Shown: positions 39,823 to 50,028 of the stretch, piece by piece
Layout: each line of letters starts with the position of its first letter
Position numbering within the stretch: position 1 is the first letter of the stretch
NCBI RefSeq assembly: GCF_001544755.2
Contig: NZ_FCOF02000009.1
Coordinates: forward strand, 1 to 64,000
Reading direction: 5' to 3'
DNA length: 64,000 nt
Source of the DNA: Caballeronia catudaia
GTDB lineage: Bacteria > Pseudomonadota > Gammaproteobacteria > Burkholderiales > Burkholderiaceae
Program-made: the position numbers and the translations under genes
The notes under the pieces: generated by a model
Told to the model about the DNA's origin: nothing
Database searches by the model: none
Seen by the model: the letters and a program-made list of their open reading frames with translations, nothing else

Positions 39823-41312
39823 GGCGACTCCTTCGCGTCGAATGCGAACGCGTTGACTTCGGCGAGCGCGAGCGGGGCATCCCGGCGCGTTTCCAGATAG
39901 AAGCGCCGCAGCACGTTGCGCGCCACCTTCGTGCGATACGCGCTCGATGCGCGCATGTCCGTGAGCGGCTGGAAATCGGCATCGAGCGCGGCCATCGCGG
40001 CGTGAGCGGCGGCTTCGTCCCACGAGCGGCCGACGAGCGCGGCTTCAGCACGTGTCGCGCGTTTGGGCGTCGCCGCCATGCCGCCGAACGCGATGCGCGC
40101 ATCGGTGACACGGTTATCGTCGTCGAGCCGGATCGCGAACGCCGCGCATACCGCCGAAATGTCCTGGTCGTAGCGCTTCGACACTTTGTAGGTGCGAAAG
40201 CGCAGCGCCGCGACCGGGCGCGGCACGCGAATCGCCGCGACGAATTCGCCCGCATCGAGCGCGGTTTTCTGATAGCCGAGATAGAACGCATCGAGCGGCA
40301 TCACGCGGGTGTTCTCGGCCTTTTGCAGCACGAGCGAGGCATTCAGCGCGATGAGCGCGGGCATCGAATCGCCGATCGGCGAGCCGTTCGCGACGTTGCC
40401 GCCGAGCGTGCCCGCATTGCGGATCGGCCGGGAGGCGAAGCGCGTCCACAGTTCGGTGAGCTCGGGATAATCGACGGCGAGCGCCGCATACGCATCTTCG
40501 AGCGATGCCGCCGCGCCGATCGTCAGCGTGTTCGCATCGCGCTCGATCGTCTTCAGCTCATCGACGTTGCCGATGAAGAGCATGTCGCCGAGATCGCGGA
40601 ATTGCTTGGTCACCCACAGGCCGACGTCGGTGCTGCCCGCGAGCAGGCGCGCGTTCGGATGCGCGGCGCGCAGCCGGGCGAATTCGGCGCGCGTGACGGG
40701 CGCGTGGAAGCTCTGGTATTCGAACGTCCGCGTGCGCTTCAGCGCGGCGAGTTGTCGTGTGATGGCGTCGGCATCGAAAGGCGGGCGCGGGTAGTCGAAC
40801 ATGCGCTGCGCCGCATCGACGATCGGCCGGTAACCCGTGCATCGGCACAGATTTCCCGAAAGCGCGGTGGCGATTTCGTCACGAGAAGGCGGCGCCGCAT
40901 CGCGCGGATGGTTGTGATAGAGCGCCCACAGCGACATCACGAAGCCAGGCGTACAGAAACCGCATTGGGAACCGTGACAATCGACCAGCGCCTGCTGCAC
41001 CGGATGCAGCGCGCCATCGTCGCCGCGCAAGTCTTCGACGGTGAAGAGCGCGCGCGAATCGAGCGTCGGCAGGAACTGGATGCACGCGTTGACGGCTTTG
41101 AGCGCGAGCCGGCCGCGCGTATCGAGTTCGCCGATCACGACGGTGCATGCGCCGCAATCGCCTTCCGCGCAGCCTTCCTTGGTGCCGGTGCAAAGCGCGG
41201 TCTCGCGCAGATGCTGAAGCACCGTGCGCGCAGGAGGCGCGTCGCCGATTTCGCGCACGGCGCCGCGCTGAAGGAAGCGGATGGTTTGCTTTGTCATTGT
41301 GAGGGTCGACAT
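39819..41312 (-). CDS. xdhA: xanthine dehydrogenase, FeS/FAD small subunit
   Basis: The 497-residue subunit passes electrons from the Mo site to NAD+. The plant-type 2Fe-2S cluster ligands are C41, C48, C53 and C56 with C77. The second cluster uses C117, C120, C156 and C158. A CO-dehydrogenase-type FAD domain follows with LLAGSTDVGLWV and NAGTLGGNVANGSPIGDS. Start is ambiguous: ATG 41312 or ATG 41297 (MTKQTIRF), neither with a clear ribosome-binding site. It is the first gene of the six-gene purine operon. Confidence 0.94.
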
Positions 41313-41556
41313 TGCGGACCGGGCGCGCGTTACGCGGTTTCCGTTCGTCGCCAGCGGGCGAAGCGAATCGGACTGCGCGCACGTAGATCGCCATCCAGAC
41401 ACGACCTTAACACCGCAATATCTCAAAAAGATTGGCGGTCCCGTATCAAGATTATGCGGATGCGCTGATGCGCGAAAGGGAAAGCGCGCGGAAGCGGATG
41501 AAGCGGTGATAAAGCGGGGAAGAACGGGCGGCGCGGGAACGGCCGCCCGGAACAAA

Positions 41557-42102
41557 TTACCGAGTCGTCGAGCGCAGCTTGCGCTTGAACCGCAGGCTGG
41601 CTGCGACGAGCACGAAGATCAGCGCGAACGCGATCAACGACCATTGCGGCAGCGACAGTCCGAGGATGGGCGGATACGGCGTCTCGCATAGGCCCGCGAC
41701 CTTGAACACCTGTGGCAGCCAGCTTGCGGGCGGCAGACTGTCGACGATGGGCTGAAGCGCGTCGAAACCGCAACTGAAGCCGGGATGCGATTGCACGTAC
41801 ACATGGCGCACCGCGGTGACCAGCCCGCCGAGCGCCGCGATCGCGACGAGCGTTTCCAGGAGCGCGATGCCGCGCCAGCTGCGCAACGCCGCGCCGAGGA
41901 ACGCGAAAACCGCGACCAGCACGAAGAAATAGCGCTGGATGATGCAAAGCGGGCAGGGATCTTCGTTATGGACGAACTGGAGATACAGCGCGCCGCCGAC
42001 GAGACCGAGACTGACGAAACCGAGCAGCACGAGCAGGCGTCGCTCGCGGCGCATCACCCGGTCGTCCTGATGCATGGTGAAGTGATGTAAAGAGTTGTTC
42101 AT
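41557..42102 (-). CDS. dsbB: disulfide bond formation protein DsbB
   Basis: The 181-residue inner-membrane protein has four hydrophobic segments and two periplasmic Cys pairs: C50/C53 (DPCPLC) and C111/C139. It reoxidises DsbA and passes electrons to quinone. In-frame ATGs at 42075 and 42054 also precede the conserved [11 protein letters not shown]; the last has AGGACG upstream and may be the true start. It is a single gene between xdhA and an amidase. Confidence 0.94.
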   Translation of the reverse strand: MNNSLHHFTMHQDDRVMRRERRLLVLLGFVSLGLVGGALYLQFVHNEDPCPLCIIQRYFFVLVAVFAFLGAALRSWRGIALLETLVAIAALGGLVTAVRHVYVQSHPGFSCGFDALQPIVDSLPPASWLPQVFKVAGLCETPYPPILGLSLPQWSLIAFALIFVLVAASLRFKRKLRSTTR

Positions 42103-42205
42103 TATTTCGCAACGATTCGAGAAGGAAGTACCTGAGTTGCGTGAGTATCGCGGGGAATTCTAGCGCGAACGCCGGATGCGCAAAATCAGCCGCATCGTCG
42201 GGCGT

Positions 42206-43591
42206 TCAGCGCGTGGTCGCCAGCACGGCTTCGACGGCGCGGCCGATCGAGAGCAGCACGTCGTCCGAGTGCGGCGCGCCCGCGAGCATCAGGCCGACGG
42301 GCGCCGCGCCGCGCGGATGGCACGGCAGCGACAGCGCGCACGCATCGAGGAAATTGAAGGCGGTCGGATTGCGCAGGATCAGCGCGTTGGCGCGCGTGAA
42401 GGAGTCGTCGTCGGTTTCCAGATCGGCGATGCGCGGCGGCAGCACCGGCACCGTCGGGCAGACGATCGCGTCGAAACGTTGCCAGAGCGTCGTGCGGGCT
42501 TCCTCGATCATCGCGGCGCGCGCTTCGCACAGGTCGATGTAGTCCGCCGCGCTCGCCGCTTCGGCGCGCTTCAGGCGCGCGAGCACGCGCGGATCGTAGT
42601 CGCCGCCGCGTTCGGCCATCAGTTTGCGATGCCACGCATGCGCTTCGATCGCGACGAGCGGATAGCGATTGATCTCCGGCAGCCGGTCGAGCGGCGCGAA
42701 ACGCACGTCGTCCACCAGCGCCCCCGCCGCGGCGAGATGATTGATCGCGGCCGACACCGCGGTGGCGACGGGCGGTTCGACGCTGTCGGTCACGTAGTTC
42801 GTCAGCACGCCGAGGCGCACGCCGTCGAGCGGGCGCGTTGCGGGCACACCGGGATCGCGTCCCGCGAGAATGCGGTCGACGAGCGCGCAGCACGCGACCG
42901 ATACGCCGATCGGCCCGAACGAATCGAGCGTCTTCGACAGCGGTACGCCGCCTTGCTTCGGAATGCGGCTCGCGGTCGGCTTGAAGCCGGTGAGGCCGCA
43001 CAGCGCGGCGGGAATGCGGATGGAGCCGCCGGTGTCGGTGCCGAGCGCAACGGCCGCCATGCCGTCCGCGACCGACGCCGCCGCGCCCGACGACGAGCCG
43101 CCCGCGATGCGCGCGTCGCCCGCGTCCGACGGGTCCGCGCGCCACGGCGAGCGCGGCGTGCCGTAATGCGGATTGAGACCGAGGCCCGAGAACGCGAACT
43201 CGCTCATGTTGGTGCGCCCGACGAACACCGCGCCAGCGCGGCGCAGGCGCGCGACCGCCACGGCGTCGGCTTTCGCGGGCGCGGCATCGGCGAGCGCTCT
43301 GGAGCCGGCGCGCGTCACCTGGCCTTCGATATCGAAGAGATCCTTGATCGACACAGGAATGCCCGCGAGCGGCGAGAGCACGGTGCCGGCGCGAAAGAGC
43401 GCGTCGTGGGCGTCGGCGGCGGCGCGGGCATGGTCGGCGTCGACCTGAAGGAAGACGGTCGAGCCCTGGCCCGCCGGATCGGCGATGCGCTCGAGCGCGG
43501 CCTCGACGAGCGCGCGGCTCGTCGTGCGGCCGGCGCGGAGATCGGCGGCGAGTTGGGCGAGAGGGGCGAACTGCGGCGAAGTGGTCGGCAT
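42206..43591 (-). CDS. amidase signature family enzyme (GatA/AtzF-like)
   Basis: The 461-residue amidase has the Ser-cisSer-Lys triad: K83 in PVSIKD, the Gly/Ser block GGSSSG at 164-169, and the nucleophile S190 in GTDTGGSIRIPAA. The substrate is unknown. GatA is possible by sequence, but no gatB or gatC is adjacent, so a free-standing amidase or carbamoyl hydrolase is more likely. Length is normal for the family. Confidence 0.88.
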   Translation of the reverse strand: MPTTSPQFAPLAQLAADLRAGRTTSRALVEAALERIADPAGQGSTVFLQVDADHARAAADAHDALFRAGTVLSPLAGIPVSIKDLFDIEGQVTRAGSRALADAAPAKADAVAVARLRRAGAVFVGRTNMSEFAFSGLGLNPHYGTPRSPWRADPSDAGDARIAGGSSSGAAASVADGMAAVALGTDTGGSIRIPAALCGLTGFKPTASRIPKQGGVPLSKTLDSFGPIGVSVACCALVDRILAGRDPGVPATRPLDGVRLGVLTNYVTDSVEPPVATAVSAAINHLAAAGALVDDVRFAPLDRLPEINRYPLVAIEAHAWHRKLMAERGGDYDPRVLARLKRAEAASAADYIDLCEARAAMIEEARTTLWQRFDAIVCPTVPVLPPRIADLETDDDSFTRANALILRNPTAFNFLDACALSLPCHPRGAAPVGLMLAGAPHSDDVLLSIGRAVEAVLATTR

Positions 43592-43741
43592 GGCGTCGGG
43601 CAGTGGCGTTGCCGTATGCGAGAAGTCCGGGCACGCCCGGCGCTTCGCATCGGCAGTGAAGGGATGGGCGCGCCGTGACTCGAAGCGGGCTCGCCCAAGG
43701 TGGCTGTCATTCTAAGCCACCGACGCATGCCTTCGCGCGCG

Positions 43742-45124
43742 TCAGATGGTGCGCGAGAAACGCCGGAGGCTGGCTTGCCCGAGATAACGGTCGAATATCG
43801 AGGCGACGTTGCGCACCAGCATGCGCCCGGCGGGCAGCACGCGGATCGCGTCGCGCGCGAGGTCGATGAGCCCGTCGTCGGCCATTGGAGCCAGGCGCGC
43901 GAGTTCGTCGGCGAAGGCGGCGGGGAAGGCGATGCCGTGTTTCATCGCGATATCGTCGAAACGCAGCTCGCCGCCGCACATCAGACGCATGATGACGTCG
44001 CGGCGCAAGGTGTCGTCGGCGGAAAGGCGCACGCCGCGCGCGATGGCGAGCTCGCCGGCGTCGATCGCGCTCGCGTAACCGTCGAGCTCGCGGGCGTTTT
44101 GCGCGTAGACATCGCCGACCTTGCCGATCGACGACGCGCCGATGCCGATCAGATCGCAATCGGCGTGCGTGCTGTAGCCCTGGAAGTTGCGCTGGAGCGT
44201 GCCGGCTTCGAGCGCGCGCGCGAGCTCGTCGCCGGGCAGCGCGAAGTGATCCAAGCCGATATACACGTAGCCCGCCTCGCTCATGCGCGCGATGACGCGC
44301 TCGAGGATCGCGAGGCGCACGGCGGGCGAAGGCAGCGCGCTTTCGTCGATCTGCCGCTGCATCTTGAAGAGCGTGGGCATGTGCGCGTAGCCGAACACCG
44401 AGACGCGATCCGGTTTCAGCTCGATGATCGCGTCGAGCGTGCGCGAAAAGCTATCGACGCTCTGATGTGGCAAGCCGTAGATCAGATCGACGCTCACCGA
44501 TCTGAAGCCGTTCTCGCGCGCGGCGTTCAGCACGGTTTCGGTCATTTCGCGCGGCTGGATGCGGTTCACCGCCTGCTGCACACGCTCGTCGAAATCCTGC
44601 ACGCCGAGGCTCAGCCGGTTGAAGCCAAGTTCGCGCAGCAACGCGACCGTTTCCGCCGACGCTTCGCGCGGATCGACTTCGATCGAATATTCGGCGCGCT
44701 CGTCATCGACGAGATCGAAGTGCTCGCGCGTCGCCGACATCAGCTCGGTCATCTCGTCGTGCGAGAGAAACGTCGGCGTGCCGCCGCCCCAATGAAGCTG
44801 CGTGACCGGGCGCGATGGTTCGAAAAGCGCGGCCTGCAGCGCCAGTTCGCGCTTCATGCGGTCGAGGTACGGGCGCGCGTGCGCGCGGTTTTTCGTCGCG
44901 ATCTTGTTGCAGCCGCAATAGAAGCAGACGGTGTCGCAGAACGGGATGTGGAAGTAGAGCGAGAGGTCGGCGCTGGCGCTGGTGTTCTTCGCCGCTTCGC
45001 GGTAGTGCGCGGGATCGAATGAATCGCTGAACTGGACGGCGGTAGGGTAGGACGTGTAGCGCGGGCCGTGCGCATCGTAGCGCGCGAGCAGATCGGGACG
45101 AAAGAGCGGGGCGGCGGGAGGCAT
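43742..45124 (-). CDS. hemN: oxygen-independent coproporphyrinogen III dehydrogenase
   Basis: The 460-residue radical SAM enzyme decarboxylates coproporphyrinogen III to protoporphyrinogen IX under low oxygen. The N-terminal PRYTSYPTAVQF is typical of HemN, and the cluster motif is C63xxxC67xxC70xC72 (CDTVCFYCGC), with the fourth Cys absent from HemW. The start at 45124 (MPPAAPLF) is preferred to an upstream ATG at 45226 that adds unrelated residues. It is divergent from the YkgJ-family gene. FNR-type regulation is likely for the family, but no site is called. Confidence 0.95.
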   Translation of the reverse strand: MPPAAPLFRPDLLARYDAHGPRYTSYPTAVQFSDSFDPAHYREAAKNTSASADLSLYFHIPFCDTVCFYCGCNKIATKNRAHARPYLDRMKRELALQAALFEPSRPVTQLHWGGGTPTFLSHDEMTELMSATREHFDLVDDERAEYSIEVDPREASAETVALLRELGFNRLSLGVQDFDERVQQAVNRIQPREMTETVLNAARENGFRSVSVDLIYGLPHQSVDSFSRTLDAIIELKPDRVSVFGYAHMPTLFKMQRQIDESALPSPAVRLAILERVIARMSEAGYVYIGLDHFALPGDELARALEAGTLQRNFQGYSTHADCDLIGIGASSIGKVGDVYAQNARELDGYASAIDAGELAIARGVRLSADDTLRRDVIMRLMCGGELRFDDIAMKHGIAFPAAFADELARLAPMADDGLIDLARDAIRVLPAGRMLVRNVASIFDRYLGQASLRRFSRTI

Positions 45125-45276
45125 GGCGGACTGGACTTCGGGGAACCGTCCGAGTGTAATCGGCCGATAGGCGCAGCCGTTGCGTGATAAGGTCGCAGCC
45201 CGATGGCAGTGGTTGACGAAGCGCAAAGCGAAGGCGTGGGAAAATGCCGGTTTGTTCCTGTAATTTTCGCATCGTC

Positions 45277-45582
45277 ATGCCGATCGTTTCTTCGTCTCAT
45301 GCCTGCCGCGAGGGTTGCGGCGCATGCTGCATCGCGCCTTCCATTTCGAGTCCCATTCCGGGGATGCCGCATGGCAAGCGCGCGGGCGAGCGTTGCGTGC
45401 AGCTCGGCGACGATCTGCGCTGCAAAATCTTCGGCGATCCGCGCAGGCCGGCGTGCTGCGGCGGCTTGCAGCCTTCGAACGAAATGTGCGGAGAGACGCG
45501 GGAATATGCGTTGAGCTGGATCGAGCGATTGGAGCATCAGACGCAGCCGACGCAGCCGGCGCAGCCGACGCAACTGTCGTGA
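45277..45582 (+). CDS. YkgJ family cysteine-cluster protein
   Basis: The ~101-residue protein has the UPF0153/YkgJ metal-binding pattern: C10, C14, C17 and C18 in CREGCGACC, then [13 protein letters not shown] and RPACCGGL with a later MC. It probably coordinates zinc or an FeS cluster; the role is unknown. The start at 45277 ([14 protein letters not shown]) matches the usual length, and an ATG at 45244 is possible. The C-terminus carries an unusual [12 protein letters not shown] repeat tail. Confidence 0.85.
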   Translation: MPIVSSSHACREGCGACCIAPSISSPIPGMPHGKRAGERCVQLGDDLRCKIFGDPRRPACCGGLQPSNEMCGETREYALSWIERLEHQTQPTQPAQPTQLS

Positions 45583-45637
45583 CGGCATGCAGTCCAATCC
45601 CCCGACTCACACTTGAAACAACATTGGAGAATCACGC

Positions 45638-46231
45638 ATGACGGAACCCGTCGCGCCGCTGCGGCGCCGGTTCGTGCTGGCAACCATCATGTCGCTGCCC
45701 GCGCTCGCCCTCGCATCGAAGGCAAGAGCCGCTTCGAACTCGATATTCCCCTTCATTCCGGACCACTACACATTTTCCAAGCAGCAGGTTCAGGACGCGG
45801 TGGCGCGCAAGTTCCCGCTGCAACGCACCGCATCGCAGATTTTCGACGTGGTCCTGAGCAATCCCGTCGTCGGCATGGCGCCGGATCGCAATCGCGTGAC
45901 GGTGCGGGTCGATGCGCGTCTGTCCACGCCCTTCATGCCCAATCCCGTGACCGGCGCGTTCACGCTCTCGACGCAACTCGGATACGATGCGCCGGGCCGC
46001 TCGGTCATCCTCGTGTCGCCGACCGTTGACGGTGCGCAGTTTTCCGGCGACGCCGCGCAGTACAGCCAGCAGATCGCGTCGGTCGGCGCGCAACTCGCCG
46101 CGCAGTTGCTCGACCGTTACCCGATCCACACCTTCAAGCCCGAAGAACTCCAGTTCGCCGGCGTGTCTTACGAACCCGGTACAATCACAGTCCTTACAAA
46201 CGGCATACGTGTGCAGATCGTCGAGAAGTAA
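45638..46231 (+). CDS. DUF1439 family exported protein
   Basis: The 197-residue precursor has a twin-Arg-like basic start (RRRFVLATIMSLPALALASKARA) with cleavage near residue 31. Because no Cys follows, it is not lipidated, unlike many DUF1439 proteins such as YceB. The mature domain starts with FPFIPDHYTFSKQQVQDAVARKFP, the family signature of the tubular lipid-binding (TULIP-like) fold. It may bind lipid in the periplasm; this is inference. GGAG precedes the ATG and uppP follows at 63 bp. Confidence 0.85.
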   Translation: MTEPVAPLRRRFVLATIMSLPALALASKARAASNSIFPFIPDHYTFSKQQVQDAVARKFPLQRTASQIFDVVLSNPVVGMAPDRNRVTVRVDARLSTPFMPNPVTGAFTLSTQLGYDAPGRSVILVSPTVDGAQFSGDAAQYSQQIASVGAQLAAQLLDRYPIHTFKPEELQFAGVSYEPGTITVLTNGIRVQIVEK

Positions 46232-46294
46232 GTCGAAAACTCTGCGCGATGTGCTTGACAACCAACGGCGATAACAGCGAACAAGGGCTGACGG

Positions 46295-47128
46295 ATGGAC
46301 TGGATATTGATGGTGAAGGCGCTGATTCTAGGCGTCGTCGAGGGCTTGACCGAATTCCTGCCGGTATCGAGCACGGGGCACCTGATCGTGGCGGGCAGCT
46401 TGTTGAATTACACCGACGCGCAGTCGAAAACCTTCGACGTCGTCATTCAGTTCGGCGCGATTCTCGCGATCTGCTGGGAATTCCGCGCGAAGATCGCGTC
46501 GGTGGTGACGGGCCTGCCGGCACGCGCCGACGCGCGGCGCTTCACGATCAACGTGATCATCGCGACGATTCCCGCCGTCGTGCTCGGCCTGCTGCTCGAA
46601 AAGCACATCAAGGCGGTGCTGTTTTCGCCGGTGCCGGTGTCGGTGGCGCTGATCGTCGGCGGCATCGTGATCCTGTGGGCGGAAGCGCGTCAGCGCGATC
46701 GCGGTGCGATGACGCGCGTGCACGGCGTCGACGATCTTTCCTACGCGGACGCCTTCAAGGTCGGCCTTGCGCAATGCTTCGCGCTGATTCCCGGCACGTC
46801 GCGGTCGGGCGCGACGATCATCGGCGGGATGCTGTTCGGGCTCGAACGGCGCGTCGCCACGGAGTTTTCGTTTTTCCTCGCCATTCCGATCATCTTCGGC
46901 GCGACGCTCTACGAGATGGCGAAGTACTGGCGCATGCTGACCGTGGACGATCTCGGCCTGTTCGCCATCGGGCTGATCGCGGCGTTCGTCAGCGCGTTTG
47001 TCTGCGTCCGCTGGCTGCTGCGCTACGTCGCGACGCATGACTTCACGGCGTTCGCGTGGTATCGGATCGGCTTCGGCCTGCTGATTCTGATCGTCGGGTA
47101 TAGCGGTGGGTTGAGCTGGGCGGACTGA
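46295..47128 (+). CDS. uppP: undecaprenyl-diphosphatase UppP (BacA)
   Basis: The 277-residue inner-membrane enzyme removes phosphate from undecaprenyl diphosphate, recycling the lipid carrier for cell-wall synthesis. It has the two family motifs: [15 protein letters not shown] at 16-30 with catalytic Glu residues, and [10 protein letters not shown] near residue 165. About eight hydrophobic segments are seen. It confers bacitracin resistance when overproduced. It is convergent with trmB across a bidirectional terminator. Confidence 0.95.
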   Translation: MDWILMVKALILGVVEGLTEFLPVSSTGHLIVAGSLLNYTDAQSKTFDVVIQFGAILAICWEFRAKIASVVTGLPARADARRFTINVIIATIPAVVLGLLLEKHIKAVLFSPVPVSVALIVGGIVILWAEARQRDRGAMTRVHGVDDLSYADAFKVGLAQCFALIPGTSRSGATIIGGMLFGLERRVATEFSFFLAIPIIFGATLYEMAKYWRMLTVDDLGLFAIGLIAAFVSAFVCVRWLLRYVATHDFTAFAWYRIGFGLLILIVGYSGGLSWAD

Positions 47129-47144
47129 GCTTTCTCGAGCGCCA

Positions 47145-47179
47145 TGAAAAAAACGCCACGGTTTGCCGTGGCGTTTTCG
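47145..47179. terminator. bidirectional terminator between uppP and trmB
   Basis: The hairpin ACGCCACGG-TTTG-CCGTGGCGT is flanked by an A-run on the left and T-rich sequence on the right, serving both convergent genes. Confidence 0.88.
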
Positions 47180-47200
47180 TTTCCAGCCGATGTTATGTGG

Positions 47201-47956
47201 TCAGCGACGGCGGAACATCAGGTCCCACACGCCGTGTCCGAGCCGCAGGCCGCGTCGCTCGAACTTCGTGACCGGGCGGAAATCGGGGCGCGGCGCGTAG
47301 CCTTCGGCGGTGTTTTCCAGCGCCGGCTCGGCCGACAGCACTTCGAGCATCTGCTCCGCGTAGTTCTGCCAGTCGGTCGCCAGATGGATATAGCCGCCCG
47401 GCTTGATGCGCGATACGAGCTGCGCGACGAACTTCGGCTGAATCAGGCGGCGCTTGTGATGACGCGCCTTGTGCCACGGATCGGGAAAGTAGATGTGCAC
47501 ACCGTCCAGGCTGTCGGGCGCGATCATGTGCTCGAGCACTTCGACGGCGTCGTGCTGAAGGATGCGGATATTGCCGAGCGCTTGCTCGCCGATCAGCTTG
47601 AGCAGCGCGCCGACGCCCGGTTCGTGCACTTCCACGCCGATGAAATCGTCGCCGGGACGTGTGGCGGCGATCTCCGCCGTGGTCGCGCCCATGCCGAAGC
47701 CGATCTCGAGGATGCGCGGCGCCTGCCGGCCGAAGATCGCGCTCCAGTCGGCGAGTTGCGGCGAGTAGGGCACGACATAGCGCGGACCGAGTTCATCGAT
47801 CGCGCGCTGCTGACCCGGCGACACGCGGCCCGCGCGCGTGACGAAGCTGCGGATGCGCCGATGGTGCGGCGTGGAGGCTTCGTTGGTTTCGTTCGCTTCC
47901 GGTGATGCGTTATCGTCGATGCCGTCGGTGGCGTCGTCCTGGGGATCGTGGTTCAT
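47201..47956 (-). CDS. trmB: tRNA (guanine-46-N7)-methyltransferase
   Basis: The 251-residue SAM-dependent enzyme forms m7G46 in tRNA variable loops. The SAM motif EIGFGMG lies at 84-90 and the tRNA-binding [15 protein letters not shown] block at ~155-170. It has a ~35-residue acidic N-terminal extension of low complexity (Asp/Glu/Asn-rich), normal in Burkholderia. It lies downstream of tRNA-Gly and its terminator. Confidence 0.95.
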   Translation of the reverse strand: MNHDPQDDATDGIDDNASPEANETNEASTPHHRRIRSFVTRAGRVSPGQQRAIDELGPRYVVPYSPQLADWSAIFGRQAPRILEIGFGMGATTAEIAATRPGDDFIGVEVHEPGVGALLKLIGEQALGNIRILQHDAVEVLEHMIAPDSLDGVHIYFPDPWHKARHHKRRLIQPKFVAQLVSRIKPGGYIHLATDWQNYAEQMLEVLSAEPALENTAEGYAPRPDFRPVTKFERRGLRLGHGVWDLMFRRR

Positions 47957-47977
47957 GACAAGGCGATGCTGGAAACT

Positions 47978-48013
47978 AAAAAGCCGCCCAAGCGTGACTT
48001 AGGGCGGCTTTCG
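47978..48013 (-). terminator. intrinsic terminator of tRNA-Gly
   Basis: The inverted repeat AAAGCCGCCC / GGGCGGCTTT is followed on the minus strand by TTTTAG. It lies between tRNA-Gly and trmB. Confidence 0.85.
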
Positions 48014-48022
48014 TGATGATTC

Positions 48023-48097
48023 TGGAGCGGGCGATGGGAATCGAACCCACGTCTGTAGCTTGGGAAGCTACGGTAATAGCCATTATACGACGCCCGC
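48023..48097 (-). tRNA. tRNA-Gly (CCC anticodon)
   Basis: The reverse complement begins GCGGGCGTCGTATAATGG, has anticodon loop TTCCCAA (anticodon CCC), T arm GGGTTCGATTCCC and acceptor GCCCGC with an encoded CCA. Length is 75 nt with CCA. Confidence 0.95.
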
Positions 48098-48149
48098 GAG
48101 AGCCGACTATTGTAAGCGCAACGCGTCTCGCGGCGCAATTGCGCGGGCT

Positions 48150-48710
48150 TCAGATGCCGAACAAGGTCATTGAAACGGCGACCCGCGTCACGACCATCAG
48201 CAATACCTGCACGATCACGAACAGCAGAATCGGCGAAAGGTCGATGCCGCCCAAGCGCGGAAGAATGCGCCGCAGCGGGTCCAGAAACGGCGCGGTGATC
48301 TGATAGAGCAGCGGCATCGCCGGCGATTGCGGATTAAGCCACGAGAGCAGCGCCATCAGGATCGTCACCCAGATGATGAGATTCAGCGCCCACTTGACGA
48401 CGGTCAGCAACGCGACGAGCAGCAGCATCGGCAGCATGAGCGTCGGATCGATGCCGGCGAGCACGACCATCAGCGTGACATACACCGCCGACGCGATGAG
48501 CGCGGCGAGAATGCTCGCCCAGTCGATCTTTCCGCCCGGCAGAATCTTGCGCAGCGGCAGGACGATCCAGTTGGTCGCCTGCATCACGGCGTTCGAAACG
48601 GGGTTGTAAGGCGGCATGCGCACGACCTGCATCCATGCGCGCAGCAGGAGCGCCGCGCCGAACAGCGTGAAAAGGGTATTGAGCAGAAAGCGGGCGATTT
48701 CGCCGAACAT
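48150..48710 (-). CDS. YggT family membrane protein
   Basis: The 186-residue protein has two YggT repeats of paired hydrophobic helices with the signature LLRAWMQVVRMPPYNPVSNAV (split) in the first and LLSWLNPQSPAMPLLYQITAPFLDPLRRILP in the second. The family is linked to osmotic tolerance and, in chloroplasts and cyanobacteria, to membrane and division roles. The gene often follows proC, but here no proC is upstream. GAGGACC precedes the ATG. Confidence 0.92.
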   Translation of the reverse strand: MFGEIARFLLNTLFTLFGAALLLRAWMQVVRMPPYNPVSNAVMQATNWIVLPLRKILPGGKIDWASILAALIASAVYVTLMVVLAGIDPTLMLPMLLLVALLTVVKWALNLIIWVTILMALLSWLNPQSPAMPLLYQITAPFLDPLRRILPRLGGIDLSPILLFVIVQVLLMVVTRVAVSMTLFGI

Positions 48711-49531
48711 CTCGGGTCCTCTGGAATGCGGTGCGCAGTGTCGCGACTTGCGCCGGGTCGAATAAGCGAAAAGATAAAGAAGAAGGCGGCGCTAGCGGAC
48801 GATGCAAAGCCCGCGAGTCCTGCTGGTGAGACGGCTGTCCGCGCCGCGTGAGTCGTGAGTGCTGACCTTGATCATTGTTCGTTCTCTGGACTTGATTAGC
48901 GTACCGAAGTCATCGGAATGCGCGGCGCATCGTGCCACATCGTGCAGATTCGAATGCACGCATGCCGCCCGATGAAGCCTCGCGATTTCCTGATTGCGGC
49001 GCCTGAATTCCCCGTCCACCAACCTGTCTGGTGGGGTGCCGGACGTCACCATAACATGGCTTTAAGTTGGCTTGGGGACGTTGTCGCACGCGGCACGAGC
49101 GATCGGCCGCTCAAAACGGTGAAAGAGAAGTGAAAGCAAGCGGGAAGCTGGTTTTGGAGGCGAACGCCAGCATCGGAAAACCCTAGTGTTGCCATTCCGA
49201 GACGATCTCGGAAAAGCGCATTTCATGCAAAACTGGCAGGATATAAAGACAGAAAGCGAAAAAGCGGATCATCGGGGCGGACTGCTCAGAGGCAGGGATG
49301 TCAAACGAAACCCGGTTTCTCGCGGCGGACGTCTGAAGTGCGAAAAAGGCATGCTTTCTGCTGAATGTGGTGAACCGCACATGCACCTGAAGACTTGGTT
49401 TCTTTGCGAACATCGAGGGACGAACAGGGCGCTCAATACTAAGAGAACACGAATTCAGCGGGAAAGGGCGCGCGAAAGAAACCGGGCGGCTTTTCCCTTC
49501 CGGGTTTCATTCGCTACGTTCGGAGGTCGCC
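48711..49531. other. 0.8-kb gap without a convincing gene
   Basis: The stretch holds the yggT promoter side and otherwise AT-variable sequence. A 27-codon minus-strand frame (48792-48875) has no good ribosome-binding site and is not called. A 160-codon plus-strand frame (49186-49668) is Arg/Cys-rich, lacks a start signal and overlaps the better small gene at 49532, so it is not called either. Confidence 0.55.
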
Positions 49532-49693
49532 ATGAGCATTTTTTCTTATCGAAAGCATTTGCGATTCTTGAGCCAGACCCAGCGGCGTTGCTGGTGGGAT
49601 CAGAAAAAGCGCCTGACGCCCCGGGTCGTGATCGGCGCGGCGTATGTGCCGCCGAACGTCTCGCGTGAATTCGCTTATATAAAGGTGGGTTGA
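49532..49693 (+). CDS. small basic hypothetical protein, 53 residues
   Basis: A 54-codon frame starts MSIFSYRKHLRFLSQTQRRC and ends FAYIKVG. GGAGG lies five bases before the ATG, and an intrinsic terminator follows 36 bp after the stop, so this looks like a complete monocistronic unit. The protein is strongly basic (about 12 Arg/Lys in 53) with a WWDQKK motif in the middle. Nucleic-acid or ribosome binding is conceivable but unproven; no family is recognised. Confidence 0.68.
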   Translation: MSIFSYRKHLRFLSQTQRRCWWDQKKRLTPRVVIGAAYVPPNVSREFAYIKVG

Positions 49694-50028
49694 TTCGCGC
49701 GCTTTTAGGAATCTCACGTAATACATGAAAAGCCTCGCCGGGCGAATCGTCTGGCGGGGTTTTTCGTTCTTTTGTAAATAGACGTTACGCAATTGCTATC
49801 CGGCCGAATGCTGCCGCTCTCAAGCTGGCCGCCGAGGTCCGTCGAACGGACGATCGGCGCATGTCCGCGCGCGTCGTCCGGCTTTCAGGTCGGTAACCGC
49901 GTTAAGGAACTTGCAATTTGCAACAAATGGGCACGGCGACCCTGCGACTTTTTCGATAAATTCGTTTCATGCCGTCGCTCGTGAGCCGTCAGACCCGGCC
50001 AACACGCGAAGCGACGAGGAGAACGAAA
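49694..50028. other. gap with a terminator and the promoter side of the next gene
   Basis: Apart from the terminator at 49729-49766, the region shows no gene. AT-rich sequence near 49900-49970 is likely to hold the promoter of the small exported protein that follows. Confidence 0.5.
49729..49766 (+). terminator. intrinsic terminator of the 53-residue gene
   Basis: The stem CCTCGCC (49733-49739) pairs with GGCGGGG (49753-49759) and is followed by TTTTTCGTTCTTTT. Confidence 0.85.

Noticed and set aside
48792..48875. 27-codon minus-strand frame starting MIKVSTHDSRG
   Set aside because: No clear ribosome-binding site and no terminator of its own; could be a leader peptide but unsupported.
49186..49668. 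160-codon plus-strand frame
   Set aside because: Arg/Cys-rich shadow composition, no ribosome-binding site, overlaps the small gene with GGAGG at 49532.
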